From contig NZ_JADEWX010000012.1 in the NCBI RefSeq assembly GCF_015207395.1, positions 1 through 64,000 on the forward strand: a stretch of 64,000 nt of DNA, written 5' to 3'. The notes beneath the pieces were generated by a model that saw only the letters and a list, made by a program, of their open reading frames with translations, ran no database searches and was not told where the DNA came from. The first letter of the stretch is position 1; each line of letters begins with the position of its first letter. Made by a program: the position numbers and the translations under genes. Below, piece after piece: positions 19,065 through 27,144 of this stretch. The stretch is from Nodosilinea sp. LEGE 07088. GTDB lineage: Bacteria > Cyanobacteriota > Cyanobacteriia > Phormidesmidales > Phormidesmidaceae.

Positions 19065-19748
19065 TTAGAGTCGTCCAGCCAGGTGCGAGAGTTGGCGAGT
19101 ATTTTTTAGTAGCAGTAAGCTCCGGGCTAGATCTTCGACTATCCAGTCTTTTTCAATGAGCTTAGTCATGATCTTTTCGGCTTCATCGGGGGTAATGTCG
19201 GCCAGATCGGCTAGATCTTTTCTAGGAATGTTAAATAGCTCAACGCCATTATCTACCGAGTCACCATAGGCTTCTTGGATAGCAGTGAGGGTATTGGCTA
19301 GCTTCACGGCAGGGGGCTGGTGGCGTACCTGAAACCGCAGGTTAGTCTGGCGCAATCGCTGCACCATAATTTGCAGGAGCCGGTGGTGAAGTTGATAATC
19401 CTTAAACAGGGTTTGAATGAATCGCTGGGCTGAAATACTCATTAATTTAACATCGGTCATCGCTACTACATCAGTAGAGCGAGGAGACTCGTCGAGAATG
19501 GCCATCTCACCAAAAAAGTCGCCTCTACTGAGCACGGCTAGAGTAATGGAGCTATTTTCAGCATGGCGACGTACTTTAACCCAACCCGCTTCAATGAAGT
19601 AAACTGCGTTGCCCCAGGCATCTTCCATGACGACGGCACGGCCAGTAGGGTAATCATGATGCGTGGCTACCGACATCAGCCAATCTACCGTTTCGGAGCT
19701 AGCGGCCTGAAATAGGGGATAACGTTCGATCAGCGTATCGGCTTGCAT
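19065..19748 (-). CDS. Crp/Fnr-family transcription regulator
   Basis: A 227-residue regulator. The N-terminal cyclic-nucleotide-binding fold (about 10-125) has a phosphate-binding-cassette-like FFGEMAILDESPRSTDVVA, with Glu, Arg and Ser/Thr in the places that contact cAMP in true CRPs, so ligand binding is possible. A long dimer helix follows, and then a C-terminal winged helix (about 150-225) with NIPRKDLADLADITPDEAEKIMTKL as the helix-turn-helix. I use the ATG at 19748. A GTG three codons upstream (19757) is also possible. Targets are unknown, and the gene is alone in its transcription unit. Confidence 0.87.
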   Translation of the reverse strand: MQADTLIERYPLFQAASSETVDWLMSVATHHDYPTGRAVVMEDAWGNAVYFIEAGWVKVRRHAENSSITLAVLSRGDFFGEMAILDESPRSTDVVAMTDVKLMSISAQRFIQTLFKDYQLHHRLLQIMVQRLRQTNLRFQVRHQPPAVKLANTLTAIQEAYGDSVDNGVELFNIPRKDLADLADITPDEAEKIMTKLIEKDWIVEDLARSLLLLKNTRQLSHLAGRL

Positions 19749-19844
19749 AAAAGGCACAGTTCAAAGAGTGACGCTCAGGAAGATGACGGTTGGGCCAGGG
19801 CTGACCAGAGATATTTCCATGGTACCCAGAAACTTTGAACAGAC

Positions 19845-20747
19845 TTAGTTCGGTTTGCTTCTGGGCAGGCCAATGGCAGTGGTGATGTCGCGTAGAGGTT
19901 CTCTTAGCTGTTCAATATAACGGGGCCAGCCAACTAAGATGGGCTGATGATGCACTAGGGTTTTAGGATCAACATCAGGCTCGGTAAATCGAATGGGCTG
20001 CCCCAATAAATCACAGCACACCAGTCCTGCTGCCTGGGCTAAGGCCAGAGGGCCAGAGGTATCCCAGAGTTTCACCCGGCCATTGAGGTAGATATAAAGC
20101 CCGGCTTGACCCGTTATGACTGCGAGTACTTTGAGCCCGAAGCTGCCCAAAGAAAGAAACTGAACTTGGGGAAACCGATGGGCGATCGCAGATCCAAACC
20201 GCCGTTCGTCTTTATCCCCAATCACCATTGCCCAAGGGTGGTCAAGATCATAGATCGGCTGCTGGGGAAGTAGGGGCCTAGGCTCAGCGCCGCCCTTTTG
20301 CTCAAATAGCCCCCAATTTGGCCCTCCCCAAACCAGGTGCTCTGCCACCGGCGCATAGACCCAACCTGCTTGAGGTATACCCTTGAGTACCTGACCGACC
20401 ATCACGGCGTAGTGCTCTCCTCCTCGAATAAAATCGTCGGTGCCATCGATGGGGTCGACAAACCAGAGGGGGCGATGGCTGCTGGGGATAGATGTTGAAG
20501 TCGTATATTGTCCAAACTGCTTAGCCGTAGCCTTATTTTCTTCCGTAATGATGCCATCGTCGGGGAACAGCGCCTGCATGCCTGCTAGCAATTTTTGGTC
20601 GAGCAGTTGATCGACTGTTGTGACGTAGTCATCTACCCCCTTTTCAAATATCTGAAACGATTGCCCCGACTGTTGGCTGGCGTAGTTGCCACAGTCAACC
20701 AGCAACTGGTGTAGGGCAGAGAGATCAGACTGGCAAATGGGCGACAT
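19845..20747 (-). CDS. Inositol monophosphatase-family phosphatase (CysQ-like 3'(2'),5'-bisphosphate nucleotidase)
   Basis: A 300-residue Mg2+-dependent, lithium-sensitive-type phosphatase. The metal motifs are all visible: the EENKA region (first Glu), DPIDGTDDFIRGGEHYAV (DPxDGTxxF) and LWDTSGPLALAQAAG (WDxxxP). Such enzymes remove the 3'-phosphate from PAP made during sulfate assimilation, or act on inositol phosphates; the sequence alone does not decide. The ATG at 20747 fits the family, while the open frame continues about 80 codons upstream without family-like sequence. It lies downstream of ycf35 on the same strand, behind a strong terminator. Confidence 0.85.
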   Translation of the reverse strand: MSPICQSDLSALHQLLVDCGNYASQQSGQSFQIFEKGVDDYVTTVDQLLDQKLLAGMQALFPDDGIITEENKATAKQFGQYTTSTSIPSSHRPLWFVDPIDGTDDFIRGGEHYAVMVGQVLKGIPQAGWVYAPVAEHLVWGGPNWGLFEQKGGAEPRPLLPQQPIYDLDHPWAMVIGDKDERRFGSAIAHRFPQVQFLSLGSFGLKVLAVITGQAGLYIYLNGRVKLWDTSGPLALAQAAGLVCCDLLGQPIRFTEPDVDPKTLVHHQPILVGWPRYIEQLREPLRDITTAIGLPRSKPN

Positions 20748-20860
20748 ACCAAGCTTAACCACGAAACCCCAACCACTGGAGTAAAGGACTCTACGAAGAC
20801 CCTGCCGCTGCCGCCACAGGGTCTTCTCCGTCAGTGTAGTCTGGCTCGGGCACAGAGAGC

Positions 20861-20901
20861 TACAAAAAATGGGCTGGTTAGCACGGCTAACCAGCCCATT
20901 T
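20861..20901 (-). terminator. Rho-independent terminator of ycf35
   Basis: AAATGGGCTGGTTAGC (20867-20882) and its perfect 16-base complement (20886-20901) form a stem with a three-base loop. Read on the minus strand, it is followed by a run of six T before GTA. It lies 19 bases after the ycf35 stop codon and separates that gene from the phosphatase downstream. Confidence 0.93.
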
Positions 20902-20919
20902 AGGGAACGCAATGCGGAC

Positions 20920-21270
20920 TTACTGAAGCACCAGCTTGACGTTGGCGTTCTGAAGACCAGGACGCTTAACCTCAGCCAGGGTCTTGTTGACCGCATACTT
21001 TTGGTTGATGGAGTTGATCAGCTCAGTCTGGTTGTGCTTTTTAGCAACACCCCAGAGGTCAGCGATCAGATCGAAGGAGCCATCGGCATTACGAGACCAA
21101 CCCAGATCGTACTCACCATCTAGAACGGCGACAAGGTCGGCGCGGACACGCTGGCCATTGTAACCGCGAACATCAGCCTCGGTCTTGGTAGCAATACCCA
21201 AGTCAGATAGAGACTGCTTGAGAATCTCAGCATCGGTCACTTTGGTGCGAAGGGTGCTGAAGTGAGACAT
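20920..21270 (-). CDS. ycf35: Ycf35 protein (DUF1257)
   Basis: A 116-residue protein conserved in cyanobacteria and some algal plastids. The sequence is unmistakable: MSHFSTLRTKVTDAEILKQ at the start, RGYNGQRVRADLVAVLDGEYDLGW in the middle and the C-terminal INQKYAVNKTLAEVK. Its biochemical role is unknown. The ATG at 21270 has a perfect AGGAGG about nine bases upstream, which excludes the longer frame. It lies 135 bases after ycf46 on the same strand and probably shares regulation or mRNA with it. A strong terminator ends the unit. Confidence 0.95.
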   Translation of the reverse strand: MSHFSTLRTKVTDAEILKQSLSDLGIATKTEADVRGYNGQRVRADLVAVLDGEYDLGWSRNADGSFDLIADLWGVAKKHNQTELINSINQKYAVNKTLAEVKRPGLQNANVKLVLQ

Positions 21271-21405
21271 AGTGTTTCCTCCTGTAGGGAAATTGAGAGA
21301 GACAACGAGGTTTGAGAGAGACAAACCAGATAGCCTGGGGCTAGCTGGACACTAACTGCTAGCAAATGCTAGCCCTTCCCCCGGATACCGCCGGGAGGAA
21401 AGCCT

Positions 21406-22938
21406 TTAAAACTCCATTCGCTGGTATTCAGCGACGGAGGCTGCCGCCGGACGCGCCCGCTGGCGGGCCCAATCCCGCAGGGCGGTCACTTGCTCACTCA
21501 TGGTCTTCGACAGCGGCAGTGTAGCTCTAATCGCCGCAATAATGTCGAGCTGAGTAAACTCACGTCCTTGGGCAAACGCTTCGTACATGGCCGAAATGAG
21601 ACCCTGCTCAATTTCGGCTCCTGAAAATCCATCACAGACCTTAGTTAGCTGGTCGAGGTCAAAGCGCTCAATGTCACGACGGCGCTTTTGCAGATGAATT
21701 TGAAAAATATCCTTACGCTCTTCAGCGTTGGGTAAGTCAACAAAGAAAATTTCGTCAAAACGTCCTTTGCGCAAAAACTCACTAGGTAACCTTTCAACGC
21801 GATTGGCCGTGGCCATCACAAACACTGGCGAGGTTTTTTCCTGCATCCAAGTGAGAAAGGTACCAAAGATTCGGCTCGAAGTGCCGCCGTCAGAGTCGGA
21901 GGAGCCGCCTGCCCCAGCGAAGGCCTTATCAATTTCATCGATGAACAGGATAGCGGGAGAAATCGACTCGGCAGTGCGCAGGGCGTTGCGCAGGTTAGCC
22001 TCAGAGCGGCCTACGGTTGAACCATCGTAGACGCGGCCCAAATCAAGGCGGAGTAAGGGAAGACCCCACAGCTTAGACGTGGTTTTGGCGATCAGAGATT
22101 TGCCACAGCCCGGTACACCAAGAATTAGCATACCTTTGGGCTGGGGTAAACCGTAATCCCGAGCCCGCTCGGTAAATGCGTCGGAGCGCTGCTTCAACCA
22201 GTGCTTAAGCTCTTCTAAACCACCTACGGCATTGATGGTTTCATCTACGTCCATAAACTCGAGGATACCGTTGCGGCGGATGAGCTGCTTCTTTTCCGAC
22301 AGAACAATATCTACTTCTTCAACGGTAAGGCGTTTGGCCATCACGCGAGCTTTGCGATAGACCTTTTCGGCCTCATCACGGGTCAGACCTAGAGCTGCCT
22401 TCAGCAGCTTTTCTCGCTCCTCAGTAGAGATGCTGCCGCCACGGGCACGATTCATCTCCGTAGAGAGTACCTCATCTAGCTCTGTCATGTTGGGCAGTGG
22501 GAAATCCATCACCACTACTTCTTTCTCGAGTTCGATGGGGATTTCTTGTACTGGTGACATCAGGATAATGGTCTTGCGGCTGCCCTTCAGAGCAACGATC
22601 GCATCTCTTAAACAGCGAGTCACAGCCGGAGAGTCTTTAAAGGGATGCAAGTCCTTAAAAATGAAAATACCGGGCTCTCGCTGTCGAATGACCCACTCTA
22701 CCGCTGCCTCTGGCGAAACAGTGTTGTTGTGCTGAGTACCTGTACTCTGATTGCCAAACTCTGTCATGCCGCGGGTCATGGTCCAGGTAAAAACCCGCAT
22801 AGGATTTTTAACCTCTGGATCTTTAGCGAGATGTCGGGCGACCAAACCAATGGTTTGCTCGGCACGCTCCTCCTCGAAGGTCACTAGATAGATCAGAGGA
22901 TATTGGGCTTGTACCAGTACGTTCAGATCCTCTCGCAT
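21406..22938 (-). CDS. ycf46: Ycf46 AAA+ ATPase
   Basis: A 510-residue AAA+ ATPase conserved in cyanobacteria and red-lineage plastids, reported to affect photosynthesis and inorganic carbon use in Synechocystis. The N-terminal half (1-230) is the Ycf46-specific region. The AAA module has Walker A GVPGCGKS at 274-281, Walker B ILFIDE at 330-335, a sensor-1 region VMATANRV, and an arginine-finger region FLRKGRFDE. I choose the ATG at 22938, since the TTG at 22944 is less likely. It is followed by ycf35, and preceded at 79 bases by a ribbon-helix-helix gene on the same strand. Confidence 0.95.
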   Translation of the reverse strand: MREDLNVLVQAQYPLIYLVTFEEERAEQTIGLVARHLAKDPEVKNPMRVFTWTMTRGMTEFGNQSTGTQHNNTVSPEAAVEWVIRQREPGIFIFKDLHPFKDSPAVTRCLRDAIVALKGSRKTIILMSPVQEIPIELEKEVVVMDFPLPNMTELDEVLSTEMNRARGGSISTEEREKLLKAALGLTRDEAEKVYRKARVMAKRLTVEEVDIVLSEKKQLIRRNGILEFMDVDETINAVGGLEELKHWLKQRSDAFTERARDYGLPQPKGMLILGVPGCGKSLIAKTTSKLWGLPLLRLDLGRVYDGSTVGRSEANLRNALRTAESISPAILFIDEIDKAFAGAGGSSDSDGGTSSRIFGTFLTWMQEKTSPVFVMATANRVERLPSEFLRKGRFDEIFFVDLPNAEERKDIFQIHLQKRRRDIERFDLDQLTKVCDGFSGAEIEQGLISAMYEAFAQGREFTQLDIIAAIRATLPLSKTMSEQVTALRDWARQRARPAAASVAEYQRMEF

Positions 22939-23017
22939 GACCAAATCCCTTCTAAGATTTACGGGGCATTGAAACTGTTGCCTTAGCTAACTACAGTCAG
23001 CACAGCTAAATCTGTGC

Positions 23018-23371
23018 CTAGCAAACAACCAGCTCCCCTTCTTCTCGAGAACCTGGGATAGGTACTAAGTCGGGCACTACGGCTGCATCAGACGCCTTGC
23101 CGTGACCCGTTACCTGGGATACCTGAACCAACTCACCCCGGCTTAGAACTACTGGCGATGCACAACTGGGGCAACTGTGCACGCGATGCGACTGACCTAC
23201 AGAAGCTTCTAAACTTTCGGTGACCGCTTCGCCGTGGGCCAGGTAAAAATCTATCGCACGCTTAGCAATGGAAGACATTGCCTCTCCGTCAACGGCAGAA
23301 CGAATTTTCAACTGGCGATGCAGGTCAGGCGGTAAATATAGTGTGACCTTAGTAGCTTTCTGCTCTTCCAT
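23018..23371 (-). CDS. Ribbon-helix-helix (CopG/MetJ-type) protein with a C-terminal Cys pair
   Basis: A 117-residue protein. The N-terminal 45 residues are a ribbon-helix-helix domain (TKVTLYLPPDLHRQLKIRS, then MSSIAKRAIDFYL). The middle holds a CPSCASPVVL motif like half of a zinc ribbon, and the tail is acidic and ends in Cys. The family forms dimers that bind operators, so this may be a regulator of itself or of ycf46 downstream. The ATG at 23371 follows AAGAAG; the open frame upstream of it is not family-like. It is not part of a recognisable toxin-antitoxin pair: no toxin gene adjoins it. Confidence 0.72.
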   Translation of the reverse strand: MEEQKATKVTLYLPPDLHRQLKIRSAVDGEAMSSIAKRAIDFYLAHGEAVTESLEASVGQSHRVHSCPSCASPVVLSRGELVQVSQVTGHGKASDAAVVPDLVPIPGSREEGELVVC

Positions 23372-23804
23372 AGCGCACTTCTTAATAGTGGTAACCCGGG
23401 TATGTAGATACCATAGGCGGGGCATTAGGGGCTGTCAAGCCAGCATGCTGTTATGACGTCATTCTTGTAATATTGCGTTACATGGCGTAATGAGTTGTTG
23501 CGGCTAAGGGGGCGGGGCTTGTCGATGCGATCGCGTCTTTGATTTACCACCGTAGCTGTAAAACAAGTCATTGGGGCGTGACGTAAACTTATGCGACAGT
23601 GAAGGCATTCTCTGTCTCTGGTGCGATCGCCCCTCTCGGTCTCCATGGCTGACTGTTTTGATGGGTTGACCTGTCGAGGGTAGGGTGAGGCTAATCTGCC
23701 GCTCCTATCTATCTACTAGCTCAGCCATCCTAAGTAATTGTGGACAGCAGGTTTTCTAAAAAGAGTACACTTGAACGCACCCAGTAGTTTTTTGAGCGTT
23801 GGCT
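23372..23804. other. Divergent intergenic region between the RHH gene and recQ
   Basis: About 430 bases with no supported gene. The palindrome TGACGTCA lies near 23454, two HIP1-type octamers occur, and a TTAC/GTAA inverted pair lies around 23475. I see no terminator or RNA structure. The region probably carries the two divergent promoters. Confidence 0.45.
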
Positions 23805-26015
23805 ATGGCTGAGGTGGCATCGCCTGTGGCGGCCTTTCCCTCGTTGGAAACGGCCCTTAAACATTATTTTGGCTACGACCAGTTTCGTCCTGGGCAGCGT
23901 TCTGTCATTGAAGCGGTGCTCAAAAATCAAGATGCCCTGGTGATTATGCCTACCGGGGGTGGCAAATCGCTATGCTACCAGCTGCCGGCCTTGCTCAAGC
24001 TGGGGGTGATGGTGGTGGTATCGCCGTTGATTGCTCTGATGCAAGACCAGGTCGATAGCCTGCAAGACAATGGCATCGCTGCGACCTGCCTCAACAGTGC
24101 GATCGCTTTCGAAACCCTGCGCCAGCGGGAAGCCGACCTGTTGGCCGGTAAAATCAAACTGCTCTACGTGTCGCCTGAACGGTTGATGAGTGCTGGCTTT
24201 TTAGAGCTGCTGAGCCAGCTGATTCAGACCGTGGGAGTCAGTGGCTTTGCGATCGATGAGGCCCACTGTGTATCGGAATGGGGCCATGACTTTCGTCCTG
24301 AGTATCGGCAGTTGTCGGTACTCAGAGCCAAATTTCCGCAGATTGGGGTGATGGGGCTGACGGCTACCGCTACCGAGCGGGTCAGGAGCGACATTGCCCA
24401 GCAGCTGCGACTGTGTGACCCGTTGATTCAAGTATCCAGCTTTAATCGCCCTAACCTGTTTTATGAGGTGCGCCCTAAAGGGCGTGACGGCTATCAACAG
24501 GTGCAAAGGCAGGTCAAGCAGCACCAGGGCTCAGGCATTATTTACTGCCTCAGCCGCAAACGGGTAGATGAACTGGCGCAGCGGCTGACGGCCGATGGCG
24601 AATCGGTGTTGCCCTACCACGCTGGGCTGAGCGACGATACCCGGCGAGAAAACCAAACTCGGTTCATTCGTGACGACGTGCGCTTGATGGTGGCGACGGT
24701 GGCCTTTGGCATGGGCATCAACAAGCCCGACGTGCGATTTGTCATTCACTACGACATCCCTCGCAATATTGAGGGCTACTACCAGGAGAGCGGCCGGGCC
24801 GGGCGGGATGGTGAACCGGCTCACTGTAGTCTCTACCTGGCCTATGGCGACGTGGCGACAGCAGAATTTTTGATTGGCCAAAAGCCCAATCAAGATGAAC
24901 AGCGGATTGCCCGTCAGCAGCTACGCCAAATGGTGGACTACGCAGAAGCGACGGTATGCCGTCGCCGGGTGCAGTTGAGCTACTTTGGTGAATTTCTAGA
25001 GGGGGCCTGCCAACAGTGCGACAACTGCATCAATCCGCCCCCGCTGGAAGACTGGACGATTGAAGCCCAAAAGTTTCTTTCCTGCGTGGCCCGCTGTCAG
25101 GAACGCTTTGGCATGGCCCATATCATTGACGTGCTGCGCGGTTCTAAAAAACAAAAGGTGATCGATCTGCGCCACGACCAGCTCTCGACCCACGGCATTG
25201 GCAAAGACCGCTCGGTCGATGAATGGCGATTATTGGGGCGATCGCTGTTGCACCAGCGGCTAGTCGATGAAACCACCGATGGCTATCCGGTGCTGAAGCT
25301 GAATGCGGCCAGTTGGCAAGTGCTGCGGAATCAACTGGCTGTGCAGGTAGCCATACCGACAGACTTTGTCGCCGGGCCAGCGACAGATACCTCCCCCAGC
25401 GACGACGCACCAGAGGTGACTCAGCTCTTAACCGGGCTTAAGGCCCTGCGTAAACGCCTGGCCGATCAGCAGAGTGTGCCGCCCTACGTGGTGTTTCCTG
25501 AGTCGGCTCTGCGGCAGATGGCCCGCACCCGTCCTCAGACCCTGGAGGCCTTTGGCCAGGTGTCGGGGGTGGGCAGCCGCAAACTGGCGCAGTACGGTGA
25601 GGTGTTTACCGACGCGATTCGTCAGTTTTGTGCAGACCATGGGCTAGCGTCTGACCCAGGGGCTGGAGGCCGTCGCCCTCGCCCGAGTCGAGAACGGCGA
25701 CAAACTGTGGGCGATACCCATCGCCTGACGCTGGAACTTTACCGCCAAGGGCGATCGCTACAAGAGATTGCCGACCAGCGAGGGCTGAAAGCGAGTACCG
25801 TCGCCAGTCATCTGGAGCGGTTGATCCATCAGGGTGAAGCGGTGGATATCGATCAAGTGGTAGAGCCTGACCAACAACGCACGATTAGGTCGGCCTTGGC
25901 TGAGATGGAAGGTGCTTCATTGACAGAAATTCGCGATCGCATTGGCGCCGCTGTAAGCTACGAAGACATTCGCTTAGTGCGGGCGATGTGGCACCGCGAT
26001 CGGGCCAGCGGCTAG
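23805..26015 (+). CDS. recQ: ATP-dependent DNA helicase RecQ
   Basis: A 736-residue 3'-5' DNA helicase for recombination and replication-fork repair. Superfamily 2 core: Walker A MPTGGGKS ending near residue 55, DEAH at 151-154, GLTATATERV, and the C-terminal helicase motif VATVAFGMGINKPDVRFVIH with HYDIPRNIEGYYQESGRAGRDG. The RecQ-Ct zinc cysteines (VCRRR, ACQQCDNC) follow, then an HRDC domain at about 530-620. A winged HTH_40-type domain (about 630-730) ends the protein, as in long bacterial RecQ forms. The ATG at 23805 is preferred to a TTG two codons earlier. It converges with mrnC, with two bases between stop codons. Confidence 0.95.
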   Translation: MAEVASPVAAFPSLETALKHYFGYDQFRPGQRSVIEAVLKNQDALVIMPTGGGKSLCYQLPALLKLGVMVVVSPLIALMQDQVDSLQDNGIAATCLNSAIAFETLRQREADLLAGKIKLLYVSPERLMSAGFLELLSQLIQTVGVSGFAIDEAHCVSEWGHDFRPEYRQLSVLRAKFPQIGVMGLTATATERVRSDIAQQLRLCDPLIQVSSFNRPNLFYEVRPKGRDGYQQVQRQVKQHQGSGIIYCLSRKRVDELAQRLTADGESVLPYHAGLSDDTRRENQTRFIRDDVRLMVATVAFGMGINKPDVRFVIHYDIPRNIEGYYQESGRAGRDGEPAHCSLYLAYGDVATAEFLIGQKPNQDEQRIARQQLRQMVDYAEATVCRRRVQLSYFGEFLEGACQQCDNCINPPPLEDWTIEAQKFLSCVARCQERFGMAHIIDVLRGSKKQKVIDLRHDQLSTHGIGKDRSVDEWRLLGRSLLHQRLVDETTDGYPVLKLNAASWQVLRNQLAVQVAIPTDFVAGPATDTSPSDDAPEVTQLLTGLKALRKRLADQQSVPPYVVFPESALRQMARTRPQTLEAFGQVSGVGSRKLAQYGEVFTDAIRQFCADHGLASDPGAGGRRPRPSRERRQTVGDTHRLTLELYRQGRSLQEIADQRGLKASTVASHLERLIHQGEAVDIDQVVEPDQQRTIRSALAEMEGASLTEIRDRIGAAVSYEDIRLVRAMWHRDRASG

Positions 26016-26017
26016 GC

Positions 26018-26491
26018 CTAGTCATGGCTGGTGAGATTAGGGCCATCGAACTCTAGGGTGCTGAGCAACTCTACTAAGCGATCGGGGTTGGTGAGGTAAA
26101 GGTAACCCACCAGGGCCTCAAAGCCAGTGGCCTGTTGATACACCTGGCTGTCTACCCGGCGGGGACCTCGGGATGAGGCATTGCGGCCTCGACGAAGCAG
26201 ATCCCGCTCGGGGTCAGTGAGGCGGGGGAGAAGCTGCTGCACCTGATGGGCTTGACGCTCGGCCCGCACCTGATTGACAACCTGCTGGTGAAACGCCTGA
26301 ATGCGCTTAGGCGGCAATAAAAACACGCCCCGCACAAACAGCTCGTACACCGCATCACCAATGTAGGCAAGCGCTACCGGGGAGAGTGAACCGACCTGCT
26401 CGGGCGAAAGGGCCATCGCAGCGCTATGGGCATGAAACTGGAGCAGCCATTGCAGGCTGGGGGGAGGGTTATCAGCGGGCAGGTCAGCCAC
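26018..26491 (-). CDS. mrnC: Mini-ribonuclease III
   Basis: A 157-residue RNase III catalytic domain without the double-stranded-RNA-binding domain, the form that matures 23S rRNA. The signature ALAYIGDAVYELFVRG carries the catalytic Asp and nearby acidic residues. RRGRNASSRGPRRVDSQVYQQATGFEALVGYLYL is the conserved second half (shown here in one motif region, about residues 95-135), with the second metal Glu. It converges with recQ at a two-base distance, so the two transcripts must run into each other or share terminator signals inside the coding regions. Confidence 0.93.
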   Translation of the reverse strand: MADLPADNPPPSLQWLLQFHAHSAAMALSPEQVGSLSPVALAYIGDAVYELFVRGVFLLPPKRIQAFHQQVVNQVRAERQAHQVQQLLPRLTDPERDLLRRGRNASSRGPRRVDSQVYQQATGFEALVGYLYLTNPDRLVELLSTLEFDGPNLTSHD

Positions 26492-26525
26492 AGATACCTC
26501 TAACTAGGGCAATCGGGAGCTGCAG

Positions 26526-26903
26526 CTATTCACTGGGCGGGTTCTCGATGTTTGCGATCGCATCATCCACCGAAGGCTGAAGCGACAGAAACTTCTCCAG
26601 CCTGACCAATTTAACGGTCTGGGTGACCCGAGGGTTAGTGACCACCTGAACTGTACCCCCATCGGTGGTCGCTTTTTTAACTAGCTGTACCAAGGCACCT
26701 AAACCCGAACTATCGACAAAATCAATAGTGGCCAGATCCAGAATGATATTTTTTGGCCCTGCTTCGACGTACTTACTCATCACCTTACGAAAAACAGGCT
26801 CAGAGAACGCATCGAGCAGACCCGTGAGGCGAAACAGTTGATAGGTTCCCCTGACATCGCGAGTGCCTCGTAAGCTTACGGTCAGGGTTAGAGATTCAGC
26901 GAT
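26526..26903 (-). CDS. STAS-domain anti-sigma-factor antagonist, apparent AUC start
   Basis: A 125-residue STAS protein like the SpoIIAA-type antagonists of cyanobacteria. The core motif IILDLATIDFVDSSGLGALVQLV has the phosphorylatable Ser in DSSG. The conserved N-terminal strand (AESLTLTVSLRG, then YQLFRLTGLLDAFSEPVFRK) is encoded in frame as far as an ATC codon at 26903-26901. A perfect AGGAGG sits six bases before that codon. The frame has no ATG, GTG or TTG between an upstream stop (26948-26946) and a GTG at 26783, which would delete the first 40 residues. I therefore infer AUC initiation, or an ATG lost by mutation or sequencing error. It would act in a partner-switch pathway. Confidence 0.8.
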   Translation of the reverse strand: MAESLTLTVSLRGTRDVRGTYQLFRLTGLLDAFSEPVFRKVMSKYVEAGPKNIILDLATIDFVDSSGLGALVQLVKKATTDGGTVQVVTNPRVTQTVKLVRLEKFLSLQPSVDDAIANIENPPSE

Positions 26904-27076
26904 GGGAAACCTCCTCGGTGCTCCAATTTCGACGTTAAATATAGGTCAGGATACAGTCGTCTGCAAGGGGTGAAACCGTACCTCCCCTAAGGTAGTCGCA
27001 GAGGCTTAGGCCAGAAGCACATCCTAAGTAGATTTAGGCATACCACCCTGCCGTAGACAGATAGCATATAGCGGTT

Positions 27077-27092
27077 TGGCAAAATTTTGCCA
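27077..27092. promoter_or_regulatory. Perfect 16-bp palindrome upstream of the STAS gene
   Basis: TGGCAAAATTTTGCCA reads the same on both strands. It lies 174 bases before the STAS start and 53 bases after the carA stop, so it could be an operator or part of a small hairpin at the end of carA mRNA. A related palindrome precedes gcvP at 30412-30425. No known regulator is assigned. Confidence 0.4.
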
Positions 27093-27144
27093 TTTATCAT
27101 TTATATAGCGTAACTTCTAAACCCGGCTCGCCACCCACGCCACC

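Noticed and set aside
23018-23371. The ribbon-helix-helix gene as antitoxin of a toxin-antitoxin pair
   Set aside because: No toxin-like gene lies on either side; the nearest genes are ycf46 and recQ.
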